Positions 33,989 through 44,435 of a stretch of DNA of 64,000 nucleotides are shown here, in pieces. The stretch covers positions 1 to 64,000 of the forward strand of contig JADIIU010000052.1 in assembly GCA_027603945.1 (NCBI GenBank), written 5' to 3'. The translations under genes and the position numbers were made by a program. Numbering within the stretch: position 1 is the first letter of the stretch; every line of letters starts with the position of its first letter. Under the pieces are notes generated by a model that saw only the letters and a list, made by a program, of their open reading frames with translations, made no database searches and was not told the DNA's origin. Source of the stretch: Terramyces sp. JEL0728 (lineage: Eukaryota > Chytridiomycota > Chytridiomycetes > Rhizophydiales > Terramycetaceae).

Positions 33989-34819
33989 ATGGATGAATTC
34001 AGGCTAAACCACATCCCCTTGAACAATATAAAAGCACAAACAAAGCGTGACCAACTAATGGAAAATTACTCTCCGCCGCCAAGGTATAATAGCAAAGCAC
34101 ACCAAGTAAAGAAACCTATGAATGCCTTCTTTAGGTACTAGCCGTCTAATATAAGGTATAAAGCAGCAATGAAGGATGAGATTATTCGCCAAGCGGGAAC
34201 AACAAAAGGAACAATAGTTAGCAAAGTTGCTGGAGAGATGTGGAAGAACGAACCGAAAGAAATCAGAGACTACTTTAACAAACAAAGCGCAGACGCAGTG
34301 AATGAACATAGACGCAAATACCCAGACGTAGCTGTTTGCTAACAATAGTTTATTTGGCCAAGCAAGAATTCAAGAGCAAGAAAAGAAAAGCTCAAACGAC
34401 ACGACGGCCAGGTCATGGAACCATTTGGAATCATTTCTGCAGAAGAGCTAGCAGCAGTAGAACGGATGAATAATACTAACGATTCTGATGAAGCTAGTAC
34501 TGCCGATACCAATGTGCTGCCACCACTGTATCAAAATGATCGTCGTTCTTCTTCACACTCTGGAGGCTCACCAATACAAGGAAATCTACACAGCTTGCCA
34601 CCAATGAATAGACCAAATATACAGCGGTTGCCGTCAATGACTCAGCATACATCGCCAATGATTTCAAATGCCCATCCCAGAGAAAACAGTTTGCCACCAA
34701 TGCAAAGGGGGTATTCTGTGGATTCTATACCTCTAATGCATCCGCCTGTTCTACCAAGAGTGAATGCCAACCCTCCTCCTGGCTACGGCTATCCCAGTCA
34801 GGAGCCTTGGCATATGTGA
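33989..34819 (+). CDS. HMG-box protein 3, Pro-rich tail
   Basis: Exons 33989-34134, 34156-34327 and 34349-34819 give 262 residues; both introns are 21 nt. The HMG box is VKKPMNAFFRYKAAMKDEII ... SKVAGEMWKNEPKEIRDYFN ... EHRRKYPDFIWPSKNS. In place of the FKTGFTP tail of the other copies, this one has a long Ser/Pro/Met-rich region with repeated LPPM/LPSM elements, which may be an activation domain. The second intron lies next to the YPD codons, as in copy 1 but shifted by about a codon. The start could also be a later in-frame ATG. Confidence 0.82.
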
Positions 34820-34917
34820 ATAATACGTTAATATCACTAATTTATTTAAGACTAATAAATGATTTTTAATTTCAAGACATTGTTCAAAGCATTTCTAAAG
34901 TAACAGTTTATTTATTC

Positions 34918-36744
34918 TCATCTTCTCCAATTCGAATCATTTGCATCTGGGATTGAGGTATTATCTGAAAAGTAGGAGTCTGTGCTTGGTTTAGGAGTTA
35001 CATGTCTTCCACTCCTTGGCCCGTCAAATGATTCTGAAATCTGTCTTGTCTGTGGAGGTCTTGGTCTATCATAAGGATCAGAAGGTTGGCGACCAGCTGG
35101 TGGTCTTTTTGATTTTTCATCTGGTTTTTGGCGAGAAGCGACAGAACGATTTCCATCCCGGTCAACGGGCGGACGGCTGTTGTTTCTGGCTTGGTCATTG
35201 CGATTAGAGTCATATGGCTCTGATGGTCGACGTGCAGCATTGCGCGCCAGATCACTCTTTGGAGGGGCACTAGGGCTGTATGGGTCTGAATTTTCCCTGG
35301 AATATTTATCTTTTTGATTAGGATTGGCATAGTTTATATTTGGATTGGTTTTTCCGGATATTGGTGTTTTTGGAGATCCGGAATATTGAGATTTGCCATG
35401 TTCACTTCCATTATCATATCTGGACCGCTGATTGTATCTTTTACTATCTTGTGATGATTGGTAACTTGAAGCATCATCGTCAGCGTAAGCACGGCGAGGC
35501 TCACTGTATCCTGCTTGTGGGCCGCGCTGATTTGCGTATTGATATTGTTGGTCATGTTGAGAATAGCCATATTGTGATCCTGGCACAGAATATTGATCAG
35601 CAGGCGGCGGATATTGGGGATTTGCATATCCATACTGTGATTGTCCATATTGTGAAGGAGGGCCATAACGTGAGGCAGAATATGCTTCACTGTGGACGGA
35701 AGGAGCATAATGTTCATCTTCAAAATCGATTGCTGGCAGTGTTGGTTGATTCTCAGAAGAATATTCAGAACCATTTTGAATTCTTTCTCGCTCCTGTCTT
35801 CTAATATCCTGAAGTCTCCTTTTTGACTTTTTCTTTAAAATTTCCCCAATTCTTAGTTAGTTGTACGCACCTTTTATCAATTTTATGGACACAGTATTCT
35901 TTCAGATTTCCTTGGATAAAGCACAACAGGATCAAGTACATACATCCAGCCATTACCAAAGTGATAAAACTGATGGACCAAATAATAACAGTTGTAAGCT
36001 GTAGAGAAACATAAAACACAAGTGAAACAGTCTGGCCTGTACCGTAAGGATTAAACATTTCCTGAATGGCATTTACGAAATTTCCTTTTTGATTGTGAAA
36101 ATGAAACAGCCATACTGAATACAAAATTCCAGCAGATAAAAACTGACGGGGAAATTCCGCAAAGAGCAATCGCATCCATCCTCGTAGTTTGAAGAAAACC
36201 CAAAACGCCATAATATCAACAGTTTTTCTAGAATTTTGAATTTGGTTAAAAAAGCAGTAGTGAGGGTATGATCTAATACAGTAATAACGGTATGCAATGG
36301 TTGAGGTGAACGCATAAGAGATATCCCTCGATTTGATAACTTTCCAAGATTTGTTCCATTCCAATGCTACTAGTACAAACGATACCAAAAACGAAAGGAG
36401 GATAATAAAGAAAGTCGGTGCGGTGCCAAGAGTACTAATCACTGGGTTTGTTGAACTTTCATTCAGAGTGGAATTGCTTCCTCCAAAGTTAGTTACCACA
36501 AAGTCCTGCTTCTGTCCTTGGAAGAAAGCTTTTATTGCTGAAGAGTTGATGGAAAATAAAAGCATAATGGAGACAAATTCAAAGCCGTACACCATGAAAT
36601 CTTTGTTAGCCCAAGGATACCTTTTAGTGTTCCAAAGAATACTGTTACATAGGATAGTTTGCGGCCAAATGCATTGTCAATGAAATCATCTACGTCTATA
36701 TAATCAAAGTTGTGGTCTGGAATCTCTTTCCGCTTCCAGGACAT
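34918..36744 (-). CDS. KCH-family K+ channel/importer protein
   Basis: Exons 36744-36621, 36600-35871 and 35851-34918 give 595 residues; introns are 20 nt and 19 nt (GTGCGTACAACTAACTAAG, antisense of 35852-35870). The N-terminus has the YIDVDDF element, then four to five membrane segments and family signatures RSYPHYCFFNQIQNSRK, LRGWMRLLFAEFPRQ and CFIQGNLKEYCVHKIDKR. The last 290 residues are a Tyr/Gln/Gly-rich then Pro/Arg-rich, probably disordered cytosolic tail. Family knowledge: yeast Kch1 and Prm6/Kch2 are low-affinity K+ uptake proteins of the plasma membrane; Prm6 is induced by mating pheromone and both act in the Ca2+ response to pheromone. The tail is much longer than in yeast. Confidence 0.88.
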
Positions 36745-37069
36745 TTTGAAAGTTTTGCAAGTGCTTTTCAAACCGCTTTGGCTTAAATCGGGACCTCTAA
36801 AAGAACACTTGAATGACTGCAACCTTTGTAAGCACCGGCAGTCATCATAGAACAAGTTCGGCCCTGTAGCAGGAGCTGCCTTGTAACCCAGAAGCAGCCA
36901 TTTCTCTTCCAAGTGTCTTGTTTCACCAGACTGACTAATTGTTAGACCTCATCCTTAGCCAGTCTAGCTAAAGCTGCCAGCTAGATTTAGTGTGACTGAG
37001 AGCGACTATTGAGGAGTAAAATAATTGAATCGCAGTTGGTGCAATAAAGATTAAAATTTACATGATATA

Positions 37070-37507
37070 TTACGATATCAACGAGTAATCAATGTACTCT
37101 AATATAGGCGGACATTCTTCTATTTCTGGAGTAAACCCAGTTTTAAATTCATAAAAATCAAACGGAACAGCGTTCTTATCTTCTGATGAAGGGGTTTGAG
37201 ATTCAAATTTAAGCTTGAGGATGGCTTTCTTGAACTTTGAGGACCGGCTTGGCCAAACGTATCCTGGAAATTTCTGTCTATGTTCATTGAATGCTTGCTG
37301 GGTTAGCCTGTTAAAGTGGTCCTTTACATGCTGTGGTTCTTCTTTCCACATCTGAGCCGCTATTCTGGACAAGTCGCTGTTCTTGTGTGTACCTGCTCTT
37401 TGAATGATTTTTTCACGCATAGCAGCCTTGTATCGAAAGAAAGCGTTCAAAGGCTTCTTTATGTTGAGAGCAGCGTGTCGCAGATTGATAGTGTCGAAAT
37501 TGGACAT
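37070..37507 (-). CDS. HMG-box protein 4, intronless box
   Basis: A 145-residue single-exon HMG-box protein. The box reads KKPLNAFFRYKAAMREKII ... SDLSRIAAQMWKEEPQHVKDHFN ... EHRQKFPGYVWPSRS and needs no intron, unlike copies 1-3. The tail has the shared motif FYEFKTGFTPEIEECPP. It lies on the opposite strand from the other three and directly upstream of KCH on the same strand. The lack of introns fits intron loss or retrocopying. Confidence 0.85.
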   Translation of the reverse strand: MSNFDTINLRHAALNIKKPLNAFFRYKAAMREKIIQRAGTHKNSDLSRIAAQMWKEEPQHVKDHFNRLTQQAFNEHRQKFPGYVWPSRSSKFKKAILKLKFESQTPSSEDKNAVPFDFYEFKTGFTPEIEECPPILEYIDYSLIS

Positions 37508-38384
37508 GGACTGGGGAAAGGTCTCGAGTTGATCTTTTTTATAGCCCAACAGCTGTGTTATGAGGGGATCGAGTTGAGATCAGAGCCCAGACTATTTTGC
37601 AAATATAATGAAACAAAGAGTATTCCGGTAGCGCAGTGTCTTGGTCTGTTGCGCTCTGGAGATGCAGTATTATAGTCTAGTTTTACCCGTGGATAGTTTT
37701 TGCGACTTGTTTGCCAGTAGAGGATAGAAAACCCAGATTTTAGTGCTTCTGTTTCTCATTTACAAATTTGGGTATGGTGTTTCGGATTGGGAAAACTCGA
37801 CAATTGCGCTTTGACAGGTGGCGAACCAAACAATAAAAGCTTGGATTTATTTCGTAATTGCTAAGAGTCGCTGTTTCCCGGCAGAACTTGCTCTTAGCCT
37901 AATAACTTGGAAGGTGTAGATAGTGGGATCTCACCCGCTGCTATGCCAGTTGGGCTTCCAAAGCTTGGGGGCGTAATGTTGGGAGGGTTGGTTGGGAAAA
38001 AGGCAACAACCACTATGCAATCCGCATATATTAAAAATTCAATAAGGATTACATGTGATCCTACGGCCATCTAGTCTACTTGTAAACTTTTTTTCTTGAA
38101 ATTCCCTTAGATCCCACCTGCATAAACGTTAGCACTTTTCTGATTTCAAACGTGAGCCTTGCAGGTACCGTAACTATCTCCACCACATACAGCTATTACA
38201 GCCAAATTGAAGCAACTTGGGCTGCATCCCTCATAGGAGGGACTAAACGGCAATTTAGGTACAGCAGTTTCAGCGACAACCTAATACGTAATTCATACTT
38301 CATTTCATGCTGGTTATCTGATTGTTTCCGAGCTGCCAGTCAATACCAAACCCACGTAATTAAAACGATTGAATTGAAATATAT
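37508..38384. other. Intergenic, nothing recognised
   Basis: A gap of about 880 bases between the divergently placed HMG-box gene 4 start and the Get1 stop. Scattered short open frames have no family features. No tRNA or repeat is found. Confidence 0.5.
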
Positions 38385-38977
38385 TTAATCTTGCTTGACT
38401 TTTCTTTTAGCCTCGACATAGGTTAAAGCAGCAGTGGATCTGTCCAGCACGCTCTTTAACGCAGACCACCAGTAAAATACACCGACAGAACCTGCATCAA
38501 TAACAATTACCTTCAGGTGCAAATGGGAATTTCAACCAGTTGGTAATTGGACCAAACCATTGTTCAGGAATATAAAATACAGCCTCTGCTCTCCAGATAA
38601 CCAACAGCAGTATCTGAAATGCCCACAAAATGCCAGGCAATCCCCAAGAAACAAACGTCTCGGTAACTGCTCTTTTACTGGCAATCAGTTTCGCACATTC
38701 ATCATACTCGATAGTCAATTTATCAAACTTTCTCTTTAACTTTGCCCATTTCGCAAAGTTATCTTGAGCGCTGGTTAGCAATAACTCCTGTCTTGTTGCT
38801 AACAGCTCTGACTTTAATTTTTGGATTTGGATTGTGGAAGCGCTGTTGAAAAGATGTTGCTGTAATTTAAACACCTGGATTAAGGATCCTTACTTTTTGC
38901 CCAATCTTGTTGAATCCGTATATCGCACATATATGATGTATTATTACTATGAACAGGGTCGTTAGCAGTGGAACCAT
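38385..38977 (-). CDS. GET1: Get1/WRB, tail-anchored protein insertion
   Basis: Exons 38977-38894, 38874-38511 and 38491-38385 give 184 residues; both introns are 19 nt. There is an N-terminal membrane segment (LLTTLFIVIIHHICAIYGF), a coiled coil (KLKSELLATRQELLLTSAQDNFAKWAKLKRK), then two more membrane segments ending in FYWWSALKSVL. The NFAKWAKLKRK motif is the family hallmark. Family knowledge: Get1 with Get2 forms the ER receptor that inserts tail-anchored proteins delivered by Get3. Its length fits the family. Confidence 0.92.
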
Positions 38978-39257
38978 TATGAGATTCTTTTGGAGGAAAA
39001 TTTCAAGCAGGAAACCTCGGCATATGAAATAGACTCAGTCGGTTTACAAAGTAAAGACACATCCCTATCATCGCATTGAGGTATATTCCGGAAAATAATT
39101 TATAATTTGCTCAAATTACTATTCCGATGATGGTATCAATCTCGTTATCCATAAAATTTACCGCTTGAATTTCCTCTCCATTATCCGCTTATCATCATCT
39201 GACTTGCATTTTTTGAAACCTTGTTTTCGCCTGGTGACCAGCAAACGTTTATCTTTT

Positions 39258-40366
39258 ATGACTCTATACTCTGCCTGCAGCTATTATGCTCTGTCGATAA
39301 CCGGAATGGGATTGAAAACTGCATTGGAAATATCAGACAAAGTTATTACGTATTTCGAAGGACCAGCAGTCCAGCTGTTTAATTCACTGCCAATTGACGC
39401 AATGAAATTATACTTGCAGCCAGTAAATGACCCTCGTTTACGGATTTTACCTCAAGCTCAGGTACATCGCCGTCCAAAGAATATATACCAAGTGCGAAAC
39501 GAAATATTGGGATTGCTGCAAATGTCACTCAATTCCATCCCGATAGCTTCAAACATGCTCAACAGCTATATTCACCATACGCATGATAAAGTAGGTGTGG
39601 ATATGGACTTGTTGAAGCAGTATCATATCTACCCTTCTGGATTTCAAACAGACACCATTTCATTCTCGTTTTGTGACACTAATTGGCTGTTCTTTTATCA
39701 ATTAGGAGTTGCGGAGTGTCTCATGGACTGTATGAATCCCAATATTTTACATTCAAGCGTGTTTGTTGGTACAGGGACTGGAGCAGTTGTCGCAACTGTC
39801 CTCGCACTTGGACTAAATATTCAAGAAATACAGCTAATACTAATGGATTTTGTATCTGAATTATCAAAAAAACCATTTGGATATCTGTAATTTCAGAACA
39901 ATGGAAAAATAAATTGGAGGAAATTATACCGGATAATATACAGACTGATAGGATATACGTCTCACTGACTGGTTTTGACGCCTTGGAAAATCATATCATC
40001 AAGCAATTCAAATCAAGAGAGGATTTAATCGATGCAATTCTGGCCTCTTGTTACACGCCAATCTTATTTGAATCACCAATCAAAATCAACAATGCATTTT
40101 ACATAAACGGATCGTATTCCAAGTATATGCCCACGGTTGACGGGCTCACGATTACAGTTTCCCCACATAAAGATGAAGCAGATATCTGCCCACAAATTAC
40201 CAGATATACACCGTTTCAAACCCACTTTCCTTCTCACGATTTGAAAGCCCTGGAAATACAAATAGTCGATGGTTACAAAGATACAAAACGCTGGCTCAAG
40301 AAAATGTCAAAAACAAAGACTATATGCGACAGGTTTTTCAAAGAAGGATTTCCAAATAAATTATAA
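39258..40366 (+). CDS. Patatin-like lipase homolog, frameshifted and catalytically degenerate
   Basis: Two frames together resemble the PNPLA/ATGL family and the paralog at 61-62 kb. The first runs from the ATG at 39258 to about 39880; the second continues to 40366. No GT-AG intron reconciles the two frames, so a one-base change near 39870-39885 (close to a run of seven A) is likely, either real or a sequence error. The active site is also lost: GxSxG reads GTGTG, the DG(G/A) motif reads INGSY, and the Gly-rich oxyanion loop reads FCDTNW. The rest is well kept (FSREDL-like and TITVSPHKDEADICPQ blocks). It is either a pseudogene or an inactive family member. Confidence 0.6.
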
Positions 40367-40370
40367 TTTA

Positions 40371-41823
40371 TCAAACTTGATTTAGTTTCTTCCAGTTAAC
40401 AATACTCTTGAACACATGATCCAAAACATGACGCGCATCTTGTTTTTCTGGCTCCAACTTCTCCATTAGTCCTAGAATCTGTCCACATTCTCTCATATAA
40501 TATTCTAAATCGTCGTCTGTGCATTTGTTTGTCAGCTGAGCTAGCTTTGCCTTTTCACTGGCAAAGTGTTCGTCCAAGTCAAACAAGTCCAGTGCTGGAG
40601 GCGGTATTTCTTGTAGAATCGGTGGGAATACAGCTGGTTCTAGCGGTGGCAGCGGAGTCTCAAATTGCGGCTGGATCAGAGTCAAAGGCTCGTGCTTCAG
40701 TCCGAGATGCTATATAAGTAAAGTAATACTCCATATAAATGCACAGCTTGAGGAATGAGGGAAGTATCAAACTTGAACAGCTTTGTATCAAATAGTGTCG
40801 TAAAGTCTTTTGGCAAATCTTCGCTCTCTTGCAAGCAAGATCTCAGAGTCTCCGACAAGCTGGCTGTTTCCGGCAAATAGTGGTAGTCTGAAATCTATAA
40901 TTAAATATAAATACATCTGGCTCATTTGCATCAATTGAATTCAATACAAGTGTATCAAAAGTTAGCAAAATATACCTTTTGTAAGGAACTGTATAATAAC
41001 ATCAAACAGTTTCCCGTTTTCTTCCTTGTCAATATATGCATCTGAAAACATCTGAGCAGAGCCAAGCGCAAATAGCTTTCCGCCTTTGTTTGAAATCTCA
41101 TACACACCAGCCAACGGTCTATTGAGCGGATAAGAAACTGTTCCAGAAGACAGAATCGGAACTGCTGGTTTTTGGACATTTAATGAAGCCCCAAATGGAT
41201 ACAAGAACGTCAAAGCACTACATCAGCATTATATACGTTGGGTCAAAATGATGGTGTTCTGATAGTATTGGATCTCCTGGTGCTGACCCGACTTTCTTTC
41301 CTGCAGCTCTATTAAATTCTCTATTCAACACTCCATGCGTGACATAAACTTCTTTTGGGTGAAAGTATTTATAATATACAGTTCTAGCAAGTGCGTCTTT
41401 GATTAGCTAAAAGTACCTGGATTGACAGTCATCCCGTATTCCTCGAGTAAATAATTGAAATTTGTGTTGAATGCCGATTCACCACCTTCTCCCGCCATGT
41501 ACAATATCGATCCACCGCGCTCCAAGAAGCCTTTAAGGGCAGTAAACTGCTGTTAGTAACAAGTACTTCTGCAGTTGAAAACTTTTCTCTTGGTGCTCCA
41601 AATACAATCAAATTCACGTCTACTAGTTTGGGAAGACTCATATCCTCCTTAAATCTATCGTTAGGACGGTTTACAATGTGACTTTGCAATGACCCCTTAA
41701 ACGGCGTTGAAGAGTTTTAAATCCATTGGTTGGCGTATATTGCTCTTTTTTAGAGATATTGAAGGCGATTGTTGGAAGATTTGACTGGTCTTTGTCTGCT
41801 GCCTGGTCTCTCACTGAAAGCAT
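40371..41823 (-). CDS. IFT52: Intraflagellar transport protein 52
   Basis: Eight exons (41823-41675, 41654-41567, 41546-41417, 41396-41237, 41217-40976, 40955-40915, 40894-40730, 40709-40371) give 437 residues, a length typical of the family. Conserved blocks are FGAPREKFSTAE, AGEGGESAFNTNFNYLLEEYG, VYYKYFHPKE, FLYPFGASLNV, SYPLNRPLAGVYE, MFSDAYIDKEENGKL and LIQPQFETPLPPLEPAVFPP. Introns are 19-20 nt. The intron at 40956-40975 has a normal GT start and CTAAC branch but ends in TG instead of AG. Family knowledge: IFT52 is a core IFT-B subunit needed to build flagella. Confidence 0.96.
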
Positions 41824-41932
41824 TTTATTTACAAAAGTTGAAGCGCGTTATTCAGAAATTTGGCCTTCACGAACAAATAGCAGATTATAATAGATGGATA
41901 ATCTTGTGTAACCGCAACCTAATTTGTATTTC

Positions 41933-43000
41933 ATGCTGAAAAAAGTTATGACCCACGACCAACAGCCTCACACAATCATCACTTGCAAGGACAAACTTAC
42001 TTTTGATGAATTGTTCCAATGGATTACCGAACATCCTCAACTCTCCTTCAGAGTCAGTGTAATCTTTCCTGCGGATTCTCCAACGACAGCCGTAGTGGTG
42101 GGACATGGATTAGCTTTGAAGCTTGCAATTGGAAAGAAAAACACCAGCATTACAGTGGAATTGTTTGGAGTAGAAGATGATGTCTTGATCAGCCCTTCAG
42201 AAATCCTTACATTTAACCAGAGTTCAAAACCATACCACCCCATATTCACTCCACCTCCAACGAATTCAGAGTATGTTTACACTAAATTCTCAAACGAAAC
42301 AAATGCTGGAAGAGCCGGAATGATCTACCGAGATTTAATCCCGTCCAGATTGGGAGGTTCCGTAATTGCCTCTCATATCACTATTCCAAACAGAGGGCCT
42401 GTTCCAGATTATACACACTTTCATGATATTCGGTTCCAACTGATATATTGCTACAAAGGAAGCGTAGAATTGGTTTACGAAGATCAAGGGGAACCATTTA
42501 TCATGAAAGAAGGCGACTGTGTATTACAACCGCCATTGATTAGACATCAAGTGCTGCATGTTGGCGATGAAGGCTTGCAGGTTATTGAAGTTGGCGGACC
42601 TGCTTGCCATGCTACGTTTGGCGATTTAGCCATGACACTGCCAAACGGACTAAATCGAAATAGAGTGTTTGGAAAGCAGAAGTTTATCCATCACAAAGAC
42701 GCTGAAGTTGAGTGGAAGGAGGTTGGTGGTGTTTTGGTTAAAGAATCTGGCTTATTTGATGCTTCAAAAGAAGTTGGATTACGCAAATTGAAAATCAACT
42801 CAAAAATCAATTGCTACCACGGTGGAGAAATGCTTTTCTTGTATGTGATGGAAGGCCAGATGGAAGTTCAATCCAAAGAATTTAATCAAACTCTCCAGGT
42901 CAACGACAGCTGCGTCCTACCCCGCAATGTCGAGTTCACCTTGCAAGGCAATGTCTATTTACTAGAAGTAACACTTCCAGGAAATATGAATTGGTTCTAA
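41933..43000 (+). CDS. Cupin-domain protein
   Basis: A 355-residue single-exon protein with two cupin-like beta-barrel regions. The clearest is around residues 160-240: THFHDIRFQLIYCYKGSVEL, then EGDCVLQPPLIRHQV and GDEGLQVIEVGG. A weaker one follows near residues 300-350 (FLYVMEGQMEVQSKE ... LPRNVEFTLQG). The His residues in THFH and RHQV could bind a metal. I cannot name a substrate. It is divergent from IFT52 with a 109-base gap. The stop overlaps AATAAA (42999-43004). A later ATG (MTHDQQ) is a possible alternative start. Confidence 0.75.
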   Translation: MLKKVMTHDQQPHTIITCKDKLTFDELFQWITEHPQLSFRVSVIFPADSPTTAVVVGHGLALKLAIGKKNTSITVELFGVEDDVLISPSEILTFNQSSKPYHPIFTPPPTNSEYVYTKFSNETNAGRAGMIYRDLIPSRLGGSVIASHITIPNRGPVPDYTHFHDIRFQLIYCYKGSVELVYEDQGEPFIMKEGDCVLQPPLIRHQVLHVGDEGLQVIEVGGPACHATFGDLAMTLPNGLNRNRVFGKQKFIHHKDAEVEWKEVGGVLVKESGLFDASKEVGLRKLKINSKINCYHGGEMLFLYVMEGQMEVQSKEFNQTLQVNDSCVLPRNVEFTLQGNVYLLEVTLPGNMNWF

Positions 43001-43102
43001 TAAAGACTGAATTTCCAAGTATGCCAACCCAATTCTTTGATGGCAAATTGTTACTTGTAATGCTATTTATTTTATTTACCTAGAATATACAGTACAGCAC
43101 CA

Positions 43103-44091
43103 TTAACGAGGTGCTGGTACTGGAGGAGGTTTCCTTACGCTGTTTCTACTTGGCGGTGGAGGAGGAGGTCTTGCTTTTCCTTGTGTGCCAATATTAACTG
43201 GGGGATCTCCAGAAGGAAACTGTCTTGGCAGTGGAATATCTAGCTGGAAAGTCCATCTTCCGTCTGTTATTGTTTTCGATGAATTGCTTGTTACAGAAAT
43301 GCTTGGTTTCGAAATTTCCTGAATGGATGATCGTGGTGAGTGATTTGGAGAGATTGGCATTGGAGGTTTTACTGGCGGTTGCAACGTGCTTCGCGCAGCT
43401 ACAGAAGGCGGGTCTCGTGCAGCTATTGGAGGAGGGTCTCTCGATGGCACAGGAGGAAAGTTTCTAGATGCCACAAGAGGAGGGTCTCTCGCAGCTACCG
43501 GAGGAAAGTCCCTAGTCGCTACTGGAGGGGGCGGCCCTTTAGCTTGAGGAGGCGATAGTGTTGTTTTAAAAGCTGGAGTAGGGGCTGGCGGATTTGGACG
43601 GCCAACAGGTACAGGAGGGTTAGGTCTCGCATTAAATGCAGGCACTGGATTTGCAGGCTGATTAAACGAAGGCGCTCTATTCCTTGTTGCTGGTGCAGGA
43701 GCATCTCTGTTTGAATTATCTGCTGTTACAACAATAGTACCATTTGAATTTGCTGTAGATTTCAATTTTGGCATCCCGCCTGCAAATAAACCACCTAATT
43801 GTGGTGCTGAAGGTGCATCGTTCCTACTAGTTTGTGAAGTCCTGTTTGGCAGCCCCATTGGCGCAGGTGTTGGTCGGGAATTGTTTCCTTTTCCAGCTAA
43901 TTGTCAGATATCACATACCTAATGTTAGAATAAATCTTACCGTCCATAACTGGAGAACTTCTGTCATTCGTTTCCACTTTCTTTAACCTTGCACCTTTCT
44001 GTATAGATTTTAATAATGCGTTTGGTTGCGCAGCTGGAGGACCTGACGATACCATCGGAGCTGGAGGAGGCGCTGGAGGTGGAGGAGGCAT
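43103..44091 (-). CDS. Verprolin/WIP-like actin regulator
   Basis: Exons 44091-43941 and 43896-43103 give 314 residues. The protein starts with a poly-Pro run (MPPPPPAPPPAP), then a WH2 actin-binding motif (ALLKSIQKGARLKKVE), a second WH2-like element (GGLFAGGMPKLK), Pro-rich repeats of the type RDFPPVAARDPP, and near the C-terminus a WASP-binding-type motif (GRWTFQLDIPLPRQF). This order is that of verprolin/WIP, the chaperone of WASP in Arp2/3-driven actin assembly. The 44-nt intron (43897-43940) looks like two 22-nt introns back to back. Confidence 0.88.
43897..43940 (-). other. Composite intron: two 22-nt intron modules in tandem
   Basis: In transcript direction, the first module (43940-43919) starts GTAAGA and ends CTAACATTAG. 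The second (43918-43897) starts GTATGT immediately after and ends CTGACAATTAG. Each alone has donor, branch-like sequence and acceptor at the usual spacing for this genome. Removing all 44 bases keeps the verprolin frame; removing only one does not. Confidence 0.7.
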
Positions 44092-44435
44092 ATTTGCTTT
44101 CTATTCTGTTATCTTGTGGATTACTTTGTCGGATTGCTTCCTTTATGACAACTTTTTTCGAGGTTTGTTTTTGTGGCTTGACAACCAAAGATACCAAGAA
44201 AATAACTGCAATGGCGTTACAGATTGCTCTTGGCAGGATAAGGACCTGCCGCAGGCTACCAATGTGCCAGACAGTGAGGTTCACGCGAAAAAGAATTTCA
44301 TCCTCAATATCAATTTGGGAATCTGCAACAGCTGGGCACATCTAATAATCTCAATTTCATAACTGCATTCGCTATACCATGCTAGCTGTAAAGATTTAGC
44401 TTGCTTTGACGTCACTGCGAAAATTTCACGTTCGA
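44092..44435. promoter_or_regulatory. Divergent promoter region, verprolin and CFAP47
   Basis: These 344 bases separate the starts of verprolin (minus) and CFAP47 (plus). Open frames within it show no family features. A further 5' exon of CFAP47 cannot be excluded. Confidence 0.35.

Noticed and set aside
35340..35804. 154-codon open frame opposite the KCH tail
   Set aside because: It is the antisense of the Tyr/Gln-rich KCH tail, where low complexity keeps the reverse frame open.
39886..39918. A 33-nt intron to explain the patatin frame change
   Set aside because: GT and AG are present but the join leaves the wrong phase for the conserved downstream frame.
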